DNA of 64,000 nt from Pyramidobacter sp. YE332 (GTDB taxonomy: Bacteria > Synergistota > Synergistia > Synergistales > Dethiosulfovibrionaceae). Where the stretch lies: contig NZ_CP133038.1 in NCBI RefSeq assembly GCF_033060595.1, forward strand, positions 186,001-250,000, given 5' to 3'. Shown here in pieces: positions 52,661 to 61,578 of this stretch. The position numbers and the translations under genes are program-made. The notes beneath the pieces were generated by a model, which saw only the letters and a program-made list of their open reading frames with translations, was not told the origin of the DNA and made no database searches. Position 1 is the first letter of the stretch. Each line of letters begins with the position of its first letter.

Positions 52661-52685
52661 GATGTTTGCCTCCGATAGAAAAAAT

Positions 52686-53981
52686 TTATTTCGAGAACGC
52701 GGCGAGATAAAAGCCGTCGGTCCAAGGATTTTCCGGCGTCAGCACGCGGCCTCTCCCGCGATCGATCCCCCCGAAATCCGCGGAAAGGGGGCGTTCGGAG
52801 ATTTCCGGGAAGGCGCGCAGCGCTTTCTCCACCACTTCTTCATTTTCCGCAGCGAGAAGGCTACACGTGGAATATACCACTTTACCGCCCTTTTTGACCA
52901 GCGAAAAAGCGCGGCACAGCAACCGATATTGGAGCTCCGCCAGTTCCGTCAGACTTTCCGGCGAGAGCCGCCATTTGCCTTCGGGGTGGCGGCGCCAGGT
53001 GCCGCTGCCGGAACAGGGCGCGTCGACGAGGATCGCGTCGGGGGCGGCCAGCGGCTCCAGCTCGAGGGCGCTTCCCGTCCGCATGACGACGCGGCCGCTC
53101 AGTTTCAGGCGTTCCATCTCGCGGACGCCGGCGGCGACGCGGCCTTTGGAGAGATCCCAGCCTTCGACGGCGATGTCGGGGCGGAGCTGGGCGATCTGGC
53201 CGGTCTTGACGCCGCGGCCGGCGCACATGTCGAGCAGGCGCGTTCCCTCGAAATCGGCGGCTTCCGTGCCGACGAGGATCGAGGACTCGCTTTGAGGGGT
53301 GAACCAGCCTTCTCCGTACCCCGGCAGCGCGCTGGGCAGCGCGGTGTCCGCCAGACGCAGCCCCTCGGGCAGCGGCGATTCCGCCACGATCTGTCCCGCT
53401 TCTTCAAGCCGTTGGGGCAGATCCCGCGGCGCACCCGGCGACAGACGCAGCGACAGCGAGCTGCCGCCGGCGTTCTGTTCGACGAGCCGGCGCCCTTCGT
53501 CCGCGCCGTAGTCGCGGCGCCAGCGTTCGCCCACCCAGAGCGGCACGCCGCTGAGCAGGCACAGCGAATCCAGACGGCCGTCGTTCCGCAGGCGCGCCAG
53601 CTCCGCCGGGCCTTCCTCCAGCACGCGGCGCAGCACGGCGTTCACCACGCGGGCGCCGCGCGGATCGCGCGCCTTCGTCCACTCGATCAGCGACGAGATC
53701 AGCACGGCGGGCGCGAACTTTTCCAGCTCCGTCAGCCCGGCCGCGCCCGTCAAGACCGCCGCCCGCACCGGCTTGGAAAACTTTTCCGGACGCGGCAGCA
53801 GGAATCTTTCGCGCAGATGTTCCCACAGCGAAAGCCGTCGCACGAGCGCATACGCCAGCGACGCCGCCAACGTGCGGTCCGGCGGCGAAACGCGGTCGCC
53901 CAGCGCCCGCAGCGACTCGCTGACGATGCCGCCTTTGCTCACTTGGCGCCAAAGGTACATGGCCGCTTCCACTCCGCGCAT
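52686..53981 (-). CDS. rsmB: 16S rRNA m5C967 methyltransferase (RsmB/Sun)
   Basis: About 431 residues. The N-terminal NusB-like RNA-binding domain spans residues 1-130 (SLAYALVRRLSLWEHL). The C-terminal Rossmann methyltransferase has LLDMCAGRGVKTGQIA (SAM loop), DAILVDAPCSGSGTWRRHPE with a catalytic Cys, and VVYSTCSLLAAENEEVV with the second Cys. A start at 54044 would overlap the upstream gene by 32 nt; ATG 53981 has AAAGGA upstream and fits better. Confidence 0.9.
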   Translation of the reverse strand: MRGVEAAMYLWRQVSKGGIVSESLRALGDRVSPPDRTLAASLAYALVRRLSLWEHLRERFLLPRPEKFSKPVRAAVLTGAAGLTELEKFAPAVLISSLIEWTKARDPRGARVVNAVLRRVLEEGPAELARLRNDGRLDSLCLLSGVPLWVGERWRRDYGADEGRRLVEQNAGGSSLSLRLSPGAPRDLPQRLEEAGQIVAESPLPEGLRLADTALPSALPGYGEGWFTPQSESSILVGTEAADFEGTRLLDMCAGRGVKTGQIAQLRPDIAVEGWDLSKGRVAAGVREMERLKLSGRVVMRTGSALELEPLAAPDAILVDAPCSGSGTWRRHPEGKWRLSPESLTELAELQYRLLCRAFSLVKKGGKVVYSTCSLLAAENEEVVEKALRAFPEISERPLSADFGGIDRGRGRVLTPENPWTDGFYLAAFSK

Positions 53982-54012
53982 GGGCGCCGACGTCCTTTCC
54001 GCCGCTGGGGGC

Positions 54013-54720
54013 TTAATCTTCGACAATTTCGGCCTCGATGACATTTTCCGCCGCTGTGGACACCTCCACGCCGCGTTCGACGCTGCTGAAACGTCCGCCC
54101 AGCGCCGTTGCCGTGAGCACGCGGAACGCGGCGCCCTGCACCTGCAGCCCCGTCACGTCGCTGCCGCTCAGCGCGATCCCCTGCGCAAATGGAGCGACGT
54201 AAGGGGCGACGAACCACGACAGGACGACAGCCGCGACCACGCTGACCGCGTTCGCGCTCCCCGCGGCCGCCAGCAGAACGACCAGGGACAGGGCCGACAG
54301 CCCCATGGCGATGACGCGGAACAGCGGGCTTTCCGGAAGGATCCGCAGCGATTTCTCGCCGTTTTTCAGACGCGCCAGCGCCTGTACCGAAGCCTCGTAG
54401 ACGGCGTTTTCGTCGTCGATGCCGTCGATGAAAAATCCCGCCGCCGAAGCGCTGCCGGTCAGTCCCGGCCAGCCGTTCCGGCGGAGCACGTTACAGGCTG
54501 CGTGGCAGAGCGTCAGATTGGCGCGTACGCGGGCGTCGAACAACATGTCCCAGATCTGCCGCGGCGCTTTCGTCAGCCCGCGCGCCGACGCGCCGGCAAG
54601 AAAGATCCCGCCGCAGAACACGATCATCATCAAAAAAAGCGGCATCAGCAGGATCCAGCCTCCGGAAAACAGAAACAGGAACAACAACATCAGCCATAAG
54701 GGATTAAATCTCATCGTCAT
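54013..54720 (-). CDS. Membrane protein of unknown function
   Basis: A 235-residue protein. Two hydrophobic segments lie at the N-terminus (LWLMLLFLFLFSGGW; LFLMMIVFCGGIFLAGA) and two more near residues 135-170. Between them is a cytosolic-looking region with LTLCHAACNVLRRN. Ends in acidic residues. I do not recognise the family. It lies between the metallopeptidase gene and rsmB in the same direction and may act with the former. Confidence 0.7.
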   Translation of the reverse strand: MTMRFNPLWLMLLFLFLFSGGWILLMPLFLMMIVFCGGIFLAGASARGLTKAPRQIWDMLFDARVRANLTLCHAACNVLRRNGWPGLTGSASAAGFFIDGIDDENAVYEASVQALARLKNGEKSLRILPESPLFRVIAMGLSALSLVVLLAAAGSANAVSVVAAVVLSWFVAPYVAPFAQGIALSGSDVTGLQVQGAAFRVLTATALGGRFSSVERGVEVSTAAENVIEAEIVED

Positions 54721-54740
54721 CCTCCCGAAGGCAGACAGTC

Positions 54741-54780
54741 AAAAAACGGGTGGCCTCCCCTTTCTCGGGACCACCCGATT
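54741..54780 (-). terminator. Terminator of the metallopeptidase gene
   Basis: CGGGTGG (54747-54753) and CCACCCG (54771-54777) pair. Leftwards the stem is followed by TTTTTTG. Confidence 0.8.
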
Positions 54781-54792
54781 TTTCGACCATCG

Positions 54793-55494
54793 TCAGTCGC
54801 GGCTGCGCGAGTTGCGAAGCGCCAGGAGACGCACGAGCTGGAGCGCTGCCATCAGTGTGGCCGACACATACGTCATGGCCGCGGCGTTGAGGACTTTGCG
54901 CGCGCCGCCGACTTCGTCCCGAGTCATCATGCCGTTCGTGGAAAGCACCTTGAGCGCCCGGTTGGAGGCGTCGAATTCCACGGGCAGCGTGATCAGATGA
55001 AACGCCAGCACGCCGACGAACAGCAGGATGCCGATGTTCATCAGCATGTTCGAAGCGCTCAGCAGACCGATGAAGAACAACGGCATGGCCGCGCTCGACG
55101 ACAGCGACAGCAGCGGCACCACGGCGTTGCGGATCTGCAGCGGCGCGTAGCCCGTGGCGTGCTGCACGGCGTGCCCCACTTCGTGAGCGGCGACGCCGAT
55201 CGCGGCGATGGACGTGCTGTCGTAAACGGGCTCCGAAAGGGACAGGCTGCGGTCGCGCGGATCGTAGTGGTCGGTCAGCTGTCCGCCCACCTGCCGGATG
55301 GGCACGCCCGACAGACCGTAGCTGTCGAGAATCTGCCGCGCCGCTTCGCGGGCCGTCAGGCCGCTGCGCGAATGGACCCGCGAGTAAGTGGCGAAGGCGT
55401 TTTTCACGCGCGCCTGCGCCCACATCGCCAACAGGATCGCGGGAAACAGAATGATCATGGTCCAGTCAAGACCCAGCATAGGCATCATTTTCAA
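54793..55494 (-). CDS. Zinc metallopeptidase, YugP family (Zn_peptidase_2)
   Basis: A 233-residue membrane protein. An N-terminal membrane segment (MIILFPAILLAMWAQARV) is followed by the zinc motif HEVGHAVQHATG near residue 129, then hydrophobic segments and VEFDASNRALKVL with the probable third ligand Glu/Asp. A predicted neutral protease of the inner membrane. Its substrate is unknown. It is monocistronic, with its own terminator. Confidence 0.88.
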   Translation of the reverse strand: MKMMPMLGLDWTMIILFPAILLAMWAQARVKNAFATYSRVHSRSGLTAREAARQILDSYGLSGVPIRQVGGQLTDHYDPRDRSLSLSEPVYDSTSIAAIGVAAHEVGHAVQHATGYAPLQIRNAVVPLLSLSSSAAMPLFFIGLLSASNMLMNIGILLFVGVLAFHLITLPVEFDASNRALKVLSTNGMMTRDEVGGARKVLNAAAMTYVSATLMAALQLVRLLALRNSRSRD

Positions 55495-55581
55495 AGACCT
55501 CCCGTGTTTTAGGTTAGCCCTATTGAATCATGAACAGACGATTTGGTCAATATTGGTAAAAACTACGATTTTACCGCCTGT

Positions 55582-56714
55582 CTACTTGTAGAATTTCGCG
55601 ATCGCGTCGGCCACCCGCTGCTGCTCCTCCATGGTCAGCCCGGGGAAAACCGGCAGCGCCAGACACTCTTCGGCGAGCTTTTCGCTCTCGGGATAATCGC
55701 CCCGTGTGCCGCCGAGGAATGCGAAGCACTTCTGCAGATGCAGCGGCAGCGGGTAATAAACTCTCGAAGCGATCCCTTCGGCGCCGAGGAAGTCCATCAG
55801 CTCGTCGCGCTTTCGGGCGCGGACCACGTACTGATGATAGGTGTGGTAGTTGCCGGGAAGTTCGTAAGGCGCCGTCATGAATTCGCCCAGTTCTCGCTCG
55901 GCGAACAGCATCCGGTAGCGGTCGGCGATGCGGCGGCGCTCCTCGAGGCACTCGTCGAGATGGCGCAGGTGCACGCGCAGGATCGCGGCCTGCAGCGCGT
56001 CGAGACGGCTGTTGAGCCCCACTTCGTCGTGGAAGTAGGTGGTCCCGGCGCCGTGTACGCGCAGACGGCTCAAACGTTCCGCCCGGGCGTCGTCGTTCGT
56101 GGTCACCATGCCGCCGTCGCCGTAAGCGCCGAGGTTCTTGGTGGGGAAAAACGAAAAGGCGCCCAGATCCCCCAGCCGCCGCAGCGGACGATTTTGCCGT
56201 CCGCCTTGCGCCACGTGCCAAAAGCCTGGGCGCAGTCTTCGACGATATGGATGCCGCGGCGTTTCAGCTCGGGCGCGATCTTCTCCATCTCCACCATCTG
56301 GCCGAACAGGTGCACGGGCATGAAAACCTTCGTGCGCGGCGTGATCTTTTCCAGCACCTTGGCGGGATCGAGGTTGTAGCTTTTCGGGTCGATGTCGGCA
56401 AAAACCGGCATAGCGCCGAGGCGCGTGATCGCGCTCACCGTCGCGAAGAACGTGAACGGCGTGGTGATCACCTCGTCGCCGGGCCCCACGTCGAGCGCCA
56501 TCAGATCGAGCAGCAGCGCGTCGGAACCGGAAGCGCAGCCGACGGCGTGTTTGACTTCGAGATAATTGGCCGCCTCCGTCTCGAAGCTTTTCACTTCGGG
56601 GCCGAGCACGAAATATTGGTTCTCCACCACGCCGCGGATCGCTTCGTCGATTTCTTCCTTGATCTGCGCGTAATGCCTCTTCAAATCGAGCGTCGGAAGG
56701 GTTCTCTTTTCCAT
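55582..56714 (-). pseudogene. DegT/DnrJ/EryC1 sugar aminotransferase, frameshifted
   Basis: The first part (from 56714) encodes residues 1-~177: LDLKRHYAQIKEEIDEAI, GCASGSDALLLDLMAL, VEDCAQAFGTW, KIVRCGGWG. The second part in another frame starts at DLGAFSFFPTKNLGAYGDGG with the PLP Lys and runs to the stop at 55582. The break falls in a run of five C (56169-56173, plus strand); a sixth would restore GGWGDLGAF. So this is either a real one-base deletion or a sequencing error. An intact product would be about 377 residues and make an amino-sugar for surface polysaccharide. Confidence 0.88.
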
Positions 56715-56940
56715 GGATGCATCTCCTCTGAGCTGGGACGGCGGCGTGAAAGGAGGCCGCCTGGATTATTCGTTCAAAAACGGGCCTTATCGATAAAATA
56801 TTATCCCTCGGCGGCTCCGTTTTCTCTCAGGTCAGTTTATTGTATCACGAGCCGCAGCATCGTGACACAGAGAGTGAAGAAACTGGTACAATACGTAGCA
56901 GGAAGTTCTTTCTATAATTCAGACAAAGGAGCCTTTTCCC

Positions 56941-57138
56941 ATGAGATTGATCGTCACGTTTCTTTCCGTCGGCACACTGATCGCTTACGGTTACGCGCTG
57001 GCCGGCCTGGGCGGCTATCTGATCGGCAAAGGGCACCTGAGCTACATCGTCTGGGGACTGCTGCTCGGCACGCTCAGCGCCGTCGCCGCGCTCTTCCTGT
57101 GGCGCAAACACGCCCGCGAATTCTACGTCGACGACTGA
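56941..57138 (+). CDS. Small two-segment membrane protein
   Basis: A 65-residue protein with two hydrophobic segments (LIVTFLSVGTLIAYGYALAG and SYIVWGLLLGTLSAVAALFL) and a charged tail RKHAREFYVDD. AAAGGAG precedes the ATG by about 8 nt. It stands alone and ends at a good terminator, so it is probably real. Family not recognised. Confidence 0.65.
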   Translation: MRLIVTFLSVGTLIAYGYALAGLGGYLIGKGHLSYIVWGLLLGTLSAVAALFLWRKHAREFYVDD

Positions 57139-57164
57139 TCCGGCGGGCAGGGCATGATTTCATG

Positions 57165-57200
57165 AAAAAAGCCGATGATCAAGCGATCACCGGCTTTTTT
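57165..57200. terminator. Bidirectional terminator
   Basis: AAAAAAGCCG.TGATC (57165-57180) pairs with GATCA.CGGCTTTTTT (57185-57200). It serves the small membrane protein and the convergent SOR gene. Confidence 0.85.
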
Positions 57201-57231
57201 ATCTTTGAAGATTTTGTGTTCCGCAGGCGGA

Positions 57232-57597
57232 TTACTCCACCGCGATCTCGGCGCTGGATTCCCAGAGGCCGTGGATGTTGCAGTAGGAAACGGCGATGAG
57301 CGTGCCGCTCTCCTTGAGTTTGACGTGCAGGCATCCCTGAGGCGCCGTGGCGTTGTCGCCGTGGACGTCGAAGGTCAGCTCGCCGAGTTCGACCGCGAAC
57401 TTGCTGGACGCGCCCTTGAAGTAGAGCTTGATCCAGGCGATGTAATGCTCCATCGTGTTGGGATGGGCGATCTCCTTGCCCACCGAAAGCATCACGTGGG
57501 CCGTCTCCCCCGCCTTGACGGACGCCGGCGCTTCGATCACGGGAACGTGCTTTTCGCCTTTCCAGTCGCCGCTTTGAATCAATTCACCAATTTTCAT
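57232..57597 (-). CDS. Superoxide reductase (class II, neelaredoxin type)
   Basis: A 121-residue protein. The Fe(His)4(Cys) centre is seen as EKHVPVI, HPNTMEHYIAW and SYCNIHGLWE (Cys and last His). The N-terminal desulforedoxin domain of class I is absent. It reduces superoxide to peroxide with electrons from rubredoxin, an anaerobe trait. Start 57597 follows GGGG by about 8 nt; a longer in-frame extension has no good site. Confidence 0.93.
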   Translation of the reverse strand: MKIGELIQSGDWKGEKHVPVIEAPASVKAGETAHVMLSVGKEIAHPNTMEHYIAWIKLYFKGASSKFAVELGELTFDVHGDNATAPQGCLHVKLKESGTLIAVSYCNIHGLWESSAEIAVE

Positions 57598-57765
57598 CGT
57601 ATTACCCCCATGGATAGATTTGGTTCTTGTACTCCGACCAATTATATCATGTATCTCCCGGAAGGGCAAAAATTATCGCCCGCTCCGCTCAAAGAACGTA
57701 TAAAATCCCCCGCGCCTCCGGCAGATGTCGTTCGCCCGACTCCCTTCGCCGCAGAAAAGCGAGCG

Positions 57766-58704
57766 TCAGGCGTGCAGCGCCCTGATCTGTTCCCACAGTT
57801 CCCGTTCGCGGGAAGAGACGTTCTGCGGCACGCTGATCCCGATCACGGCGTAAAGGTCGCCGCGCAGGCTGCCGCCGCGCATGGGCAGTCCCTTGCCGTG
57901 CAGCCGCAGGCGGGTTCCCGACTGGGAGCCGGCGGGAACTTTCACTTTCAGCGCGCCTTCGGGAGACGGCACGCTTACGGTCCCGCCGAGCACGGCGTCC
58001 CACGGCGCCACGGTCACGGCGGTGACGAGGTCGTAGCCGCTGATCTCGAAGCGGCTGTCCGTCTCGATGTGAACGACGACGTAGAGATCGCCGTTCTCGC
58101 CTCCGCCCCGGCCGGGCGCGCCCTGGCCGCGCAGTTTCAGGCGCGAGCCTTCGCGGATGCCGCGGGGCAGGTTCACCTCGATGGTACGGGGCCCCGCTGC
58201 GCCGCTGAGGGTCATGTTCCGTTTCAGCGGCGCGGCCATCACGTCGGCCAGCGAAAGCGTGATCCGCACTTCGCTGTCTTCGCCGCGGGCCGCGCGGCCG
58301 CGGCCGCCGAAGAGGTCGCTGGCGCTGAAGCCCCGCGCGGGGCCACCCATGTTGCCGAAGATGGTCTGGAAGAACTCGCTGAAGCCGCCGCCGTCGCCGA
58401 ACTCCATGTGCACGCCGCCGCCGGGGAATCCGCCGAAGCCCTGGAAACCGCCGCCCTGTCCGCCGAACTGCTGCGCGGCTTCCCAGTTGGGGCCGAGGGC
58501 GTCGTACTTCTGGCGCTTTTCCGGATCGTGCAGCACTTCGTACGCTTCGTTCACGTCCTTGTACTTCCGCTCCGCGCCGGGGGTCTTGTTCACGTCGGGA
58601 TGGTACTTCTTCGCCAGCTTGCGGTACGCGCTCTTTATTTCCTGTTCCGTGGCGGTCTTGGACACGCCGAGAATTTCGTAATAGTCTTTGTAGGCTACGC
58701 TCAT
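57766..58704 (-). CDS. cbpA: DnaJ-like co-chaperone, CbpA type
   Basis: A 312-residue protein with a J domain ([25 protein letters not shown] at residues 35-38), a G/F-rich linker ([17 protein letters not shown]), and two C-terminal beta domains ([39 protein letters not shown]). The zinc-finger domain of DnaJ is absent, so it is CbpA-like. It stimulates DnaK. dnaK and grpE are not in the window. Confidence 0.9.
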   Translation of the reverse strand: MSVAYKDYYEILGVSKTATEQEIKSAYRKLAKKYHPDVNKTPGAERKYKDVNEAYEVLHDPEKRQKYDALGPNWEAAQQFGGQGGGFQGFGGFPGGGVHMEFGDGGGFSEFFQTIFGNMGGPARGFSASDLFGGRGRAARGEDSEVRITLSLADVMAAPLKRNMTLSGAAGPRTIEVNLPRGIREGSRLKLRGQGAPGRGGGENGDLYVVVHIETDSRFEISGYDLVTAVTVAPWDAVLGGTVSVPSPEGALKVKVPAGSQSGTRLRLHGKGLPMRGGSLRGDLYAVIGISVPQNVSSRERELWEQIRALHA

Positions 58705-58899
58705 AGCCGGACACCTCCACTGGTCAGAGCGATTCTTTTATCGTCTAACCAAAGCTGACCATATTATATATTACTGGATTTCCTTTGTCCAGAGGAGGAA
58801 AACGAGACGTCGCGGAGCGAAACGGAAAGTTTTGGACAGAGCGCGCCGCTTGAGGTAAAATGAGAATGGAAAAATAAAGCGCCTCGCGGAGGAATGAGC

Positions 58900-59715
58900 A
58901 TGGAGTTTTGGAAGATCAACGGCAACGGCAACGATTTCATCACGCTCGACATGCTGGCCGCGCAGAAATCGTCGGCCGAGCTGGCGAAACTGGCGCGACG
59001 CCTCTGCCGCCGCCGCGCCTCCATCGGCGCCGACGGGCTGCTGATCGTGGAGCCGTCCGCGAACGCGCATTTCCGCATGAGGCTGTTCAACGCCGACGGA
59101 TCGGAGGCCGAAATGTGCGGCAACGGCGCGCGCTGTATCGCGCGCTTCGCCTGCGAGCGCGGCGTCGCGCCGGCCGAAATGACGTTCGAGACGCTGGCGG
59201 GCGTGATGCGCGCGCGCGTCGAGGGCAGCTTCGCCGAGATCGACCTGGGCGAGCAGTCGTTCGCGCCGGGCTGGATCGACCGGCCGCTGACGATGGACGG
59301 TGCGACGTTCCGCAGCTGTTTTCTGTGGGTGGGCGTGCCCCATCTCGTGCTGTTCGCATCGGAGGAGCTGAGCCGCGAGGACTGCCGGCGTATCGGCCGC
59401 GCGTTTCGTGCGGACGCGTCGCTGTTCCCGCAGGGCTGCAACGTGAACTTCGCGCGCCCCGTCGGACGCGGCGAGCTGACGGCCGTCACCTACGAGCGCG
59501 GCGTCGAGGACCTCACCGATTCCTGCGGCACGGGCGGCGTGGCGGCGGCGCTGTCGGCCAGTCTGCTGTTCGGCATGGACGGCCCGATCGAGGTGCACAA
59601 TCCCGGCGGCACGAACCGCGTCGCTTTCGAACGGCTTGACGAGACGCGCTTCCGCGCCGCTCTGGGCGGGAACACCGCCGTTGTCGCCAAGGGGGAACTT
59701 GGCCCCGATGCCTGA
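58900..59715 (+). CDS. dapF: Diaminopimelate epimerase
   Basis: A 271-residue protein. MEFWKINGNGNDFITLD is the DapF start; the two catalytic Cys are in EMCGNGARCIARF and DSCGTGGVAAA. It converts LL- to meso-diaminopimelate for lysine and cell wall. GCGGAGGA ends 6 nt before ATG 58900, while an in-frame ATG at 58894 abuts it and is unlikely. A small acidic gene follows. Confidence 0.95.
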   Translation: MEFWKINGNGNDFITLDMLAAQKSSAELAKLARRLCRRRASIGADGLLIVEPSANAHFRMRLFNADGSEAEMCGNGARCIARFACERGVAPAEMTFETLAGVMRARVEGSFAEIDLGEQSFAPGWIDRPLTMDGATFRSCFLWVGVPHLVLFASEELSREDCRRIGRAFRADASLFPQGCNVNFARPVGRGELTAVTYERGVEDLTDSCGTGGVAAALSASLLFGMDGPIEVHNPGGTNRVAFERLDETRFRAALGGNTAVVAKGELGPDA

Positions 59716-59743
59716 TCATACCAGTGAAGGGGGAGAAGAGTTC

Positions 59744-59950
59744 ATGAAGGACAAACGAGAGCTTTCCAAGGACGAGCTGGAGCTGCTCCGCGACGAAGCG
59801 CTGCCTCCGGCGGAAGACGAAGAGATCATCGAGGACGACGATTGGGCGGAGTTCCGCAAGATGAGCCCCGAAGAGCAGAAGTGGGCTCTGATTCAGCTTC
59901 AGCTCGATCAGGAACAGAAATACATCGAGAGTATTTTCACTCCCGAATAG
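59744..59950 (+). CDS. Small acidic protein of unknown function
   Basis: A 68-residue protein with a strongly acidic middle (LPPAEDEEIIEDDDWAEFRK) and a helical end (PEEQKWALIQLQLDQEQKYIES). AGGGGGAG lies 8 nt before ATG 59744; another ATG at 59708 overlaps dapF. Family not recognised. Probably co-transcribed with dapF. Confidence 0.6.
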   Translation: MKDKRELSKDELELLRDEALPPAEDEEIIEDDDWAEFRKMSPEEQKWALIQLQLDQEQKYIESIFTPE

Positions 59951-59963
59951 GGAATAAAAAAAC

Positions 59964-59980
59964 GCGGAACGGCGTTCCGC
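59964..59980. terminator. Short hairpin before dgkA
   Basis: GCGGAAC and GTTCCGC with a 3-nt loop and an A-run before it. There is no T-run downstream. Confidence 0.4.
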
Positions 59981-60011
59981 TCCGCGGCAGAATCTTTCAG
60001 GACGTGGTGTG

Positions 60012-60344
60012 ATGAGACATTTTTTCAAAGCGCTGGCGTATTCCTGGAGCGGCTTTCTCGTGCTGCTCAAGGAAGCCGCGTTCCGTCAGGAGCTGGTCAT
60101 GCTGCTTGCCGCGCTGTCGGTCGTGTGCTGGCGGCGCGGCCTTTCCGCCCTCGGCGCCGCGCTGCCCTGGGGGCTGCTGGTGCTGGTCGCGGAAGCGCTC
60201 AACACCGGCATCGAAAAGACGGTGGATCTCTGCACGCCGGAACGGCATCCGTTGGCCAAAGCCGCCAAGGACGCGGCCAGTTTCGCCTGCGGCACGGCGA
60301 TCCTGGCGTTCGCGCTGGTCTGCGCGCGGGAACTTTTCCTTTAG
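60012..60344 (+). CDS. dgkA: Diacylglycerol/undecaprenol kinase
   Basis: A 110-residue protein with three membrane segments. The family motif reads LLVLVAEALNTGIEKTVDL (residues 57-75), with the catalytic Glu. It phosphorylates lipid alcohols at the inner membrane. Start ATG 60012; a GTG one codon upstream is possible. Confidence 0.9.
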   Translation: MRHFFKALAYSWSGFLVLLKEAAFRQELVMLLAALSVVCWRRGLSALGAALPWGLLVLVAEALNTGIEKTVDLCTPERHPLAKAAKDAASFACGTAILAFALVCARELFL

Positions 60345-60380
60345 ATCGTTTCGGTCGGGAGGCCGTTGTCTTCCGGCCGC

Positions 60381-60417
60381 AAAATGCCGGAAGTCCGAGA
60401 GCTTCCGGCATTTTTTT
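60381..60417 (+). terminator. Terminator of dgkA
   Basis: AAAATGCCGGAAG (60381-60393) and CTTCCGGCATTTT (60402-60414), then T-run. Confidence 0.9.
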
Positions 60418-60432
60418 GAAAGGCGGGATGTG

Positions 60433-61485
60433 ATGCGTTTCCTTCGCGTTTTACTGCTGCTGGCCGTATGGTCAGTGAGCGCCGCGCCGCTTCAGGCGCG
60501 CCGCCCTCTGCCGATCGGAGTCGTTTTTTCCTGCGGTCCCGAGGACTCGATGTTCCGTTCGTCGTTGAGCGGTATCAAGCGCGCCCGATCGGAACTGGAC
60601 GTTAAGATCACCAGCTATCTCTGCAACTACAACAGCGCCGAATACGAGTCGACTGTCGCGGAGGCCGCCCGGCGGAACCGGCTGGTGCTCGCCGTCGGCA
60701 GTCCTCTCGCCGAAGCGGTCGACAGGGCGGCCCGCGCGCACGAAAGCGCCGATTTCGTGCTGTTCGACGCGAAATCCGTCAATCCCGGGGTCTCGTCGGT
60801 GCTGTTCCACCAGAGCGAAGCCAGTTATCTGGCCGGCGTGCTGGCCGTCCGTCTGGCGGCGCGCCGAAATTCCCGGAAGATCGGCATCATCCTCGGCGAG
60901 CGCGGCGAAAAAACGCCGGCGATGCTGGATTTTCTGCTCGGCTTTGAGCAGGGGGCCAAGGACGCCGACGGACGGACGACGCTGCTGAAACGGAGCGTCC
61001 AGTCCTGGAACTCCCCTCAAAAAGCGAAGGCCATTGCCCGCGCCATGCATGACGAGGGCGCACAGGTGATCTTCCAGGCGGCGGGGTTGTCGGGGAACGG
61101 CGTCGTCGAAGCCGCCATCGAAGAGGGTTTCTACGTGATCGGCGTGGACGAACCGCAGGAGCGCCTTGCTCCCGGCGTCGTGCTCACGGCGGTGTTGAAG
61201 CGCTTCGACCTGGCCCTCTTCGACGTGATCAGCGCCCGCGTGGGCGGTCATCTCCGGCGCGGCGCCACGCTTCATTATCGGCTGTGGAACCGCGGCGTCG
61301 AACTTTCGTGGACTTCCAACGCGCTGATCCCCGACGAACTGCGCCGCGAGCTCGAAGGGCTCTCCTACCGCATCGTTGACCGCGCGATCCGCGTCGCCAG
61401 CTGTTATAACGACGACGGCACCTTCAAGGCGACGCTGAAACCGCTGCCGCCGGAGTTTTCCGCCTCGGGATCGGGGAAAAAATAA
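60433..61485 (+). CDS. BMP-family (PnrA/Med-like) periplasmic binding protein
   Basis: A 350-residue protein. The signal peptide is MRFLRVLLLLAVWSVSAAPLQA. The mature part has IGVVFSCGPEDSMFRSSLSGIKRA, then SPLAEAVDRAARAHESADFVLFD and HQSEASYLAGVLAVRLA, which are marks of Bmp/PnrA nucleoside-binding lipoproteins. No lipobox Cys is seen, so it is soluble. No ABC partner genes adjoin. The ligand may be a nucleoside; this is inferred from the family. Confidence 0.82.
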   Translation: MRFLRVLLLLAVWSVSAAPLQARRPLPIGVVFSCGPEDSMFRSSLSGIKRARSELDVKITSYLCNYNSAEYESTVAEAARRNRLVLAVGSPLAEAVDRAARAHESADFVLFDAKSVNPGVSSVLFHQSEASYLAGVLAVRLAARRNSRKIGIILGERGEKTPAMLDFLLGFEQGAKDADGRTTLLKRSVQSWNSPQKAKAIARAMHDEGAQVIFQAAGLSGNGVVEAAIEEGFYVIGVDEPQERLAPGVVLTAVLKRFDLALFDVISARVGGHLRRGATLHYRLWNRGVELSWTSNALIPDELRRELEGLSYRIVDRAIRVASCYNDDGTFKATLKPLPPEFSASGSGKK

Positions 61486-61578
61486 CGTTTTCGCCACGGG
61501 GTTCCCATCGGCACCTTGAAGCGAAGAAACGTCTGCTTCATCGAAGGGACGGCTTTTCATGAGAAACGGGGGGAACGA

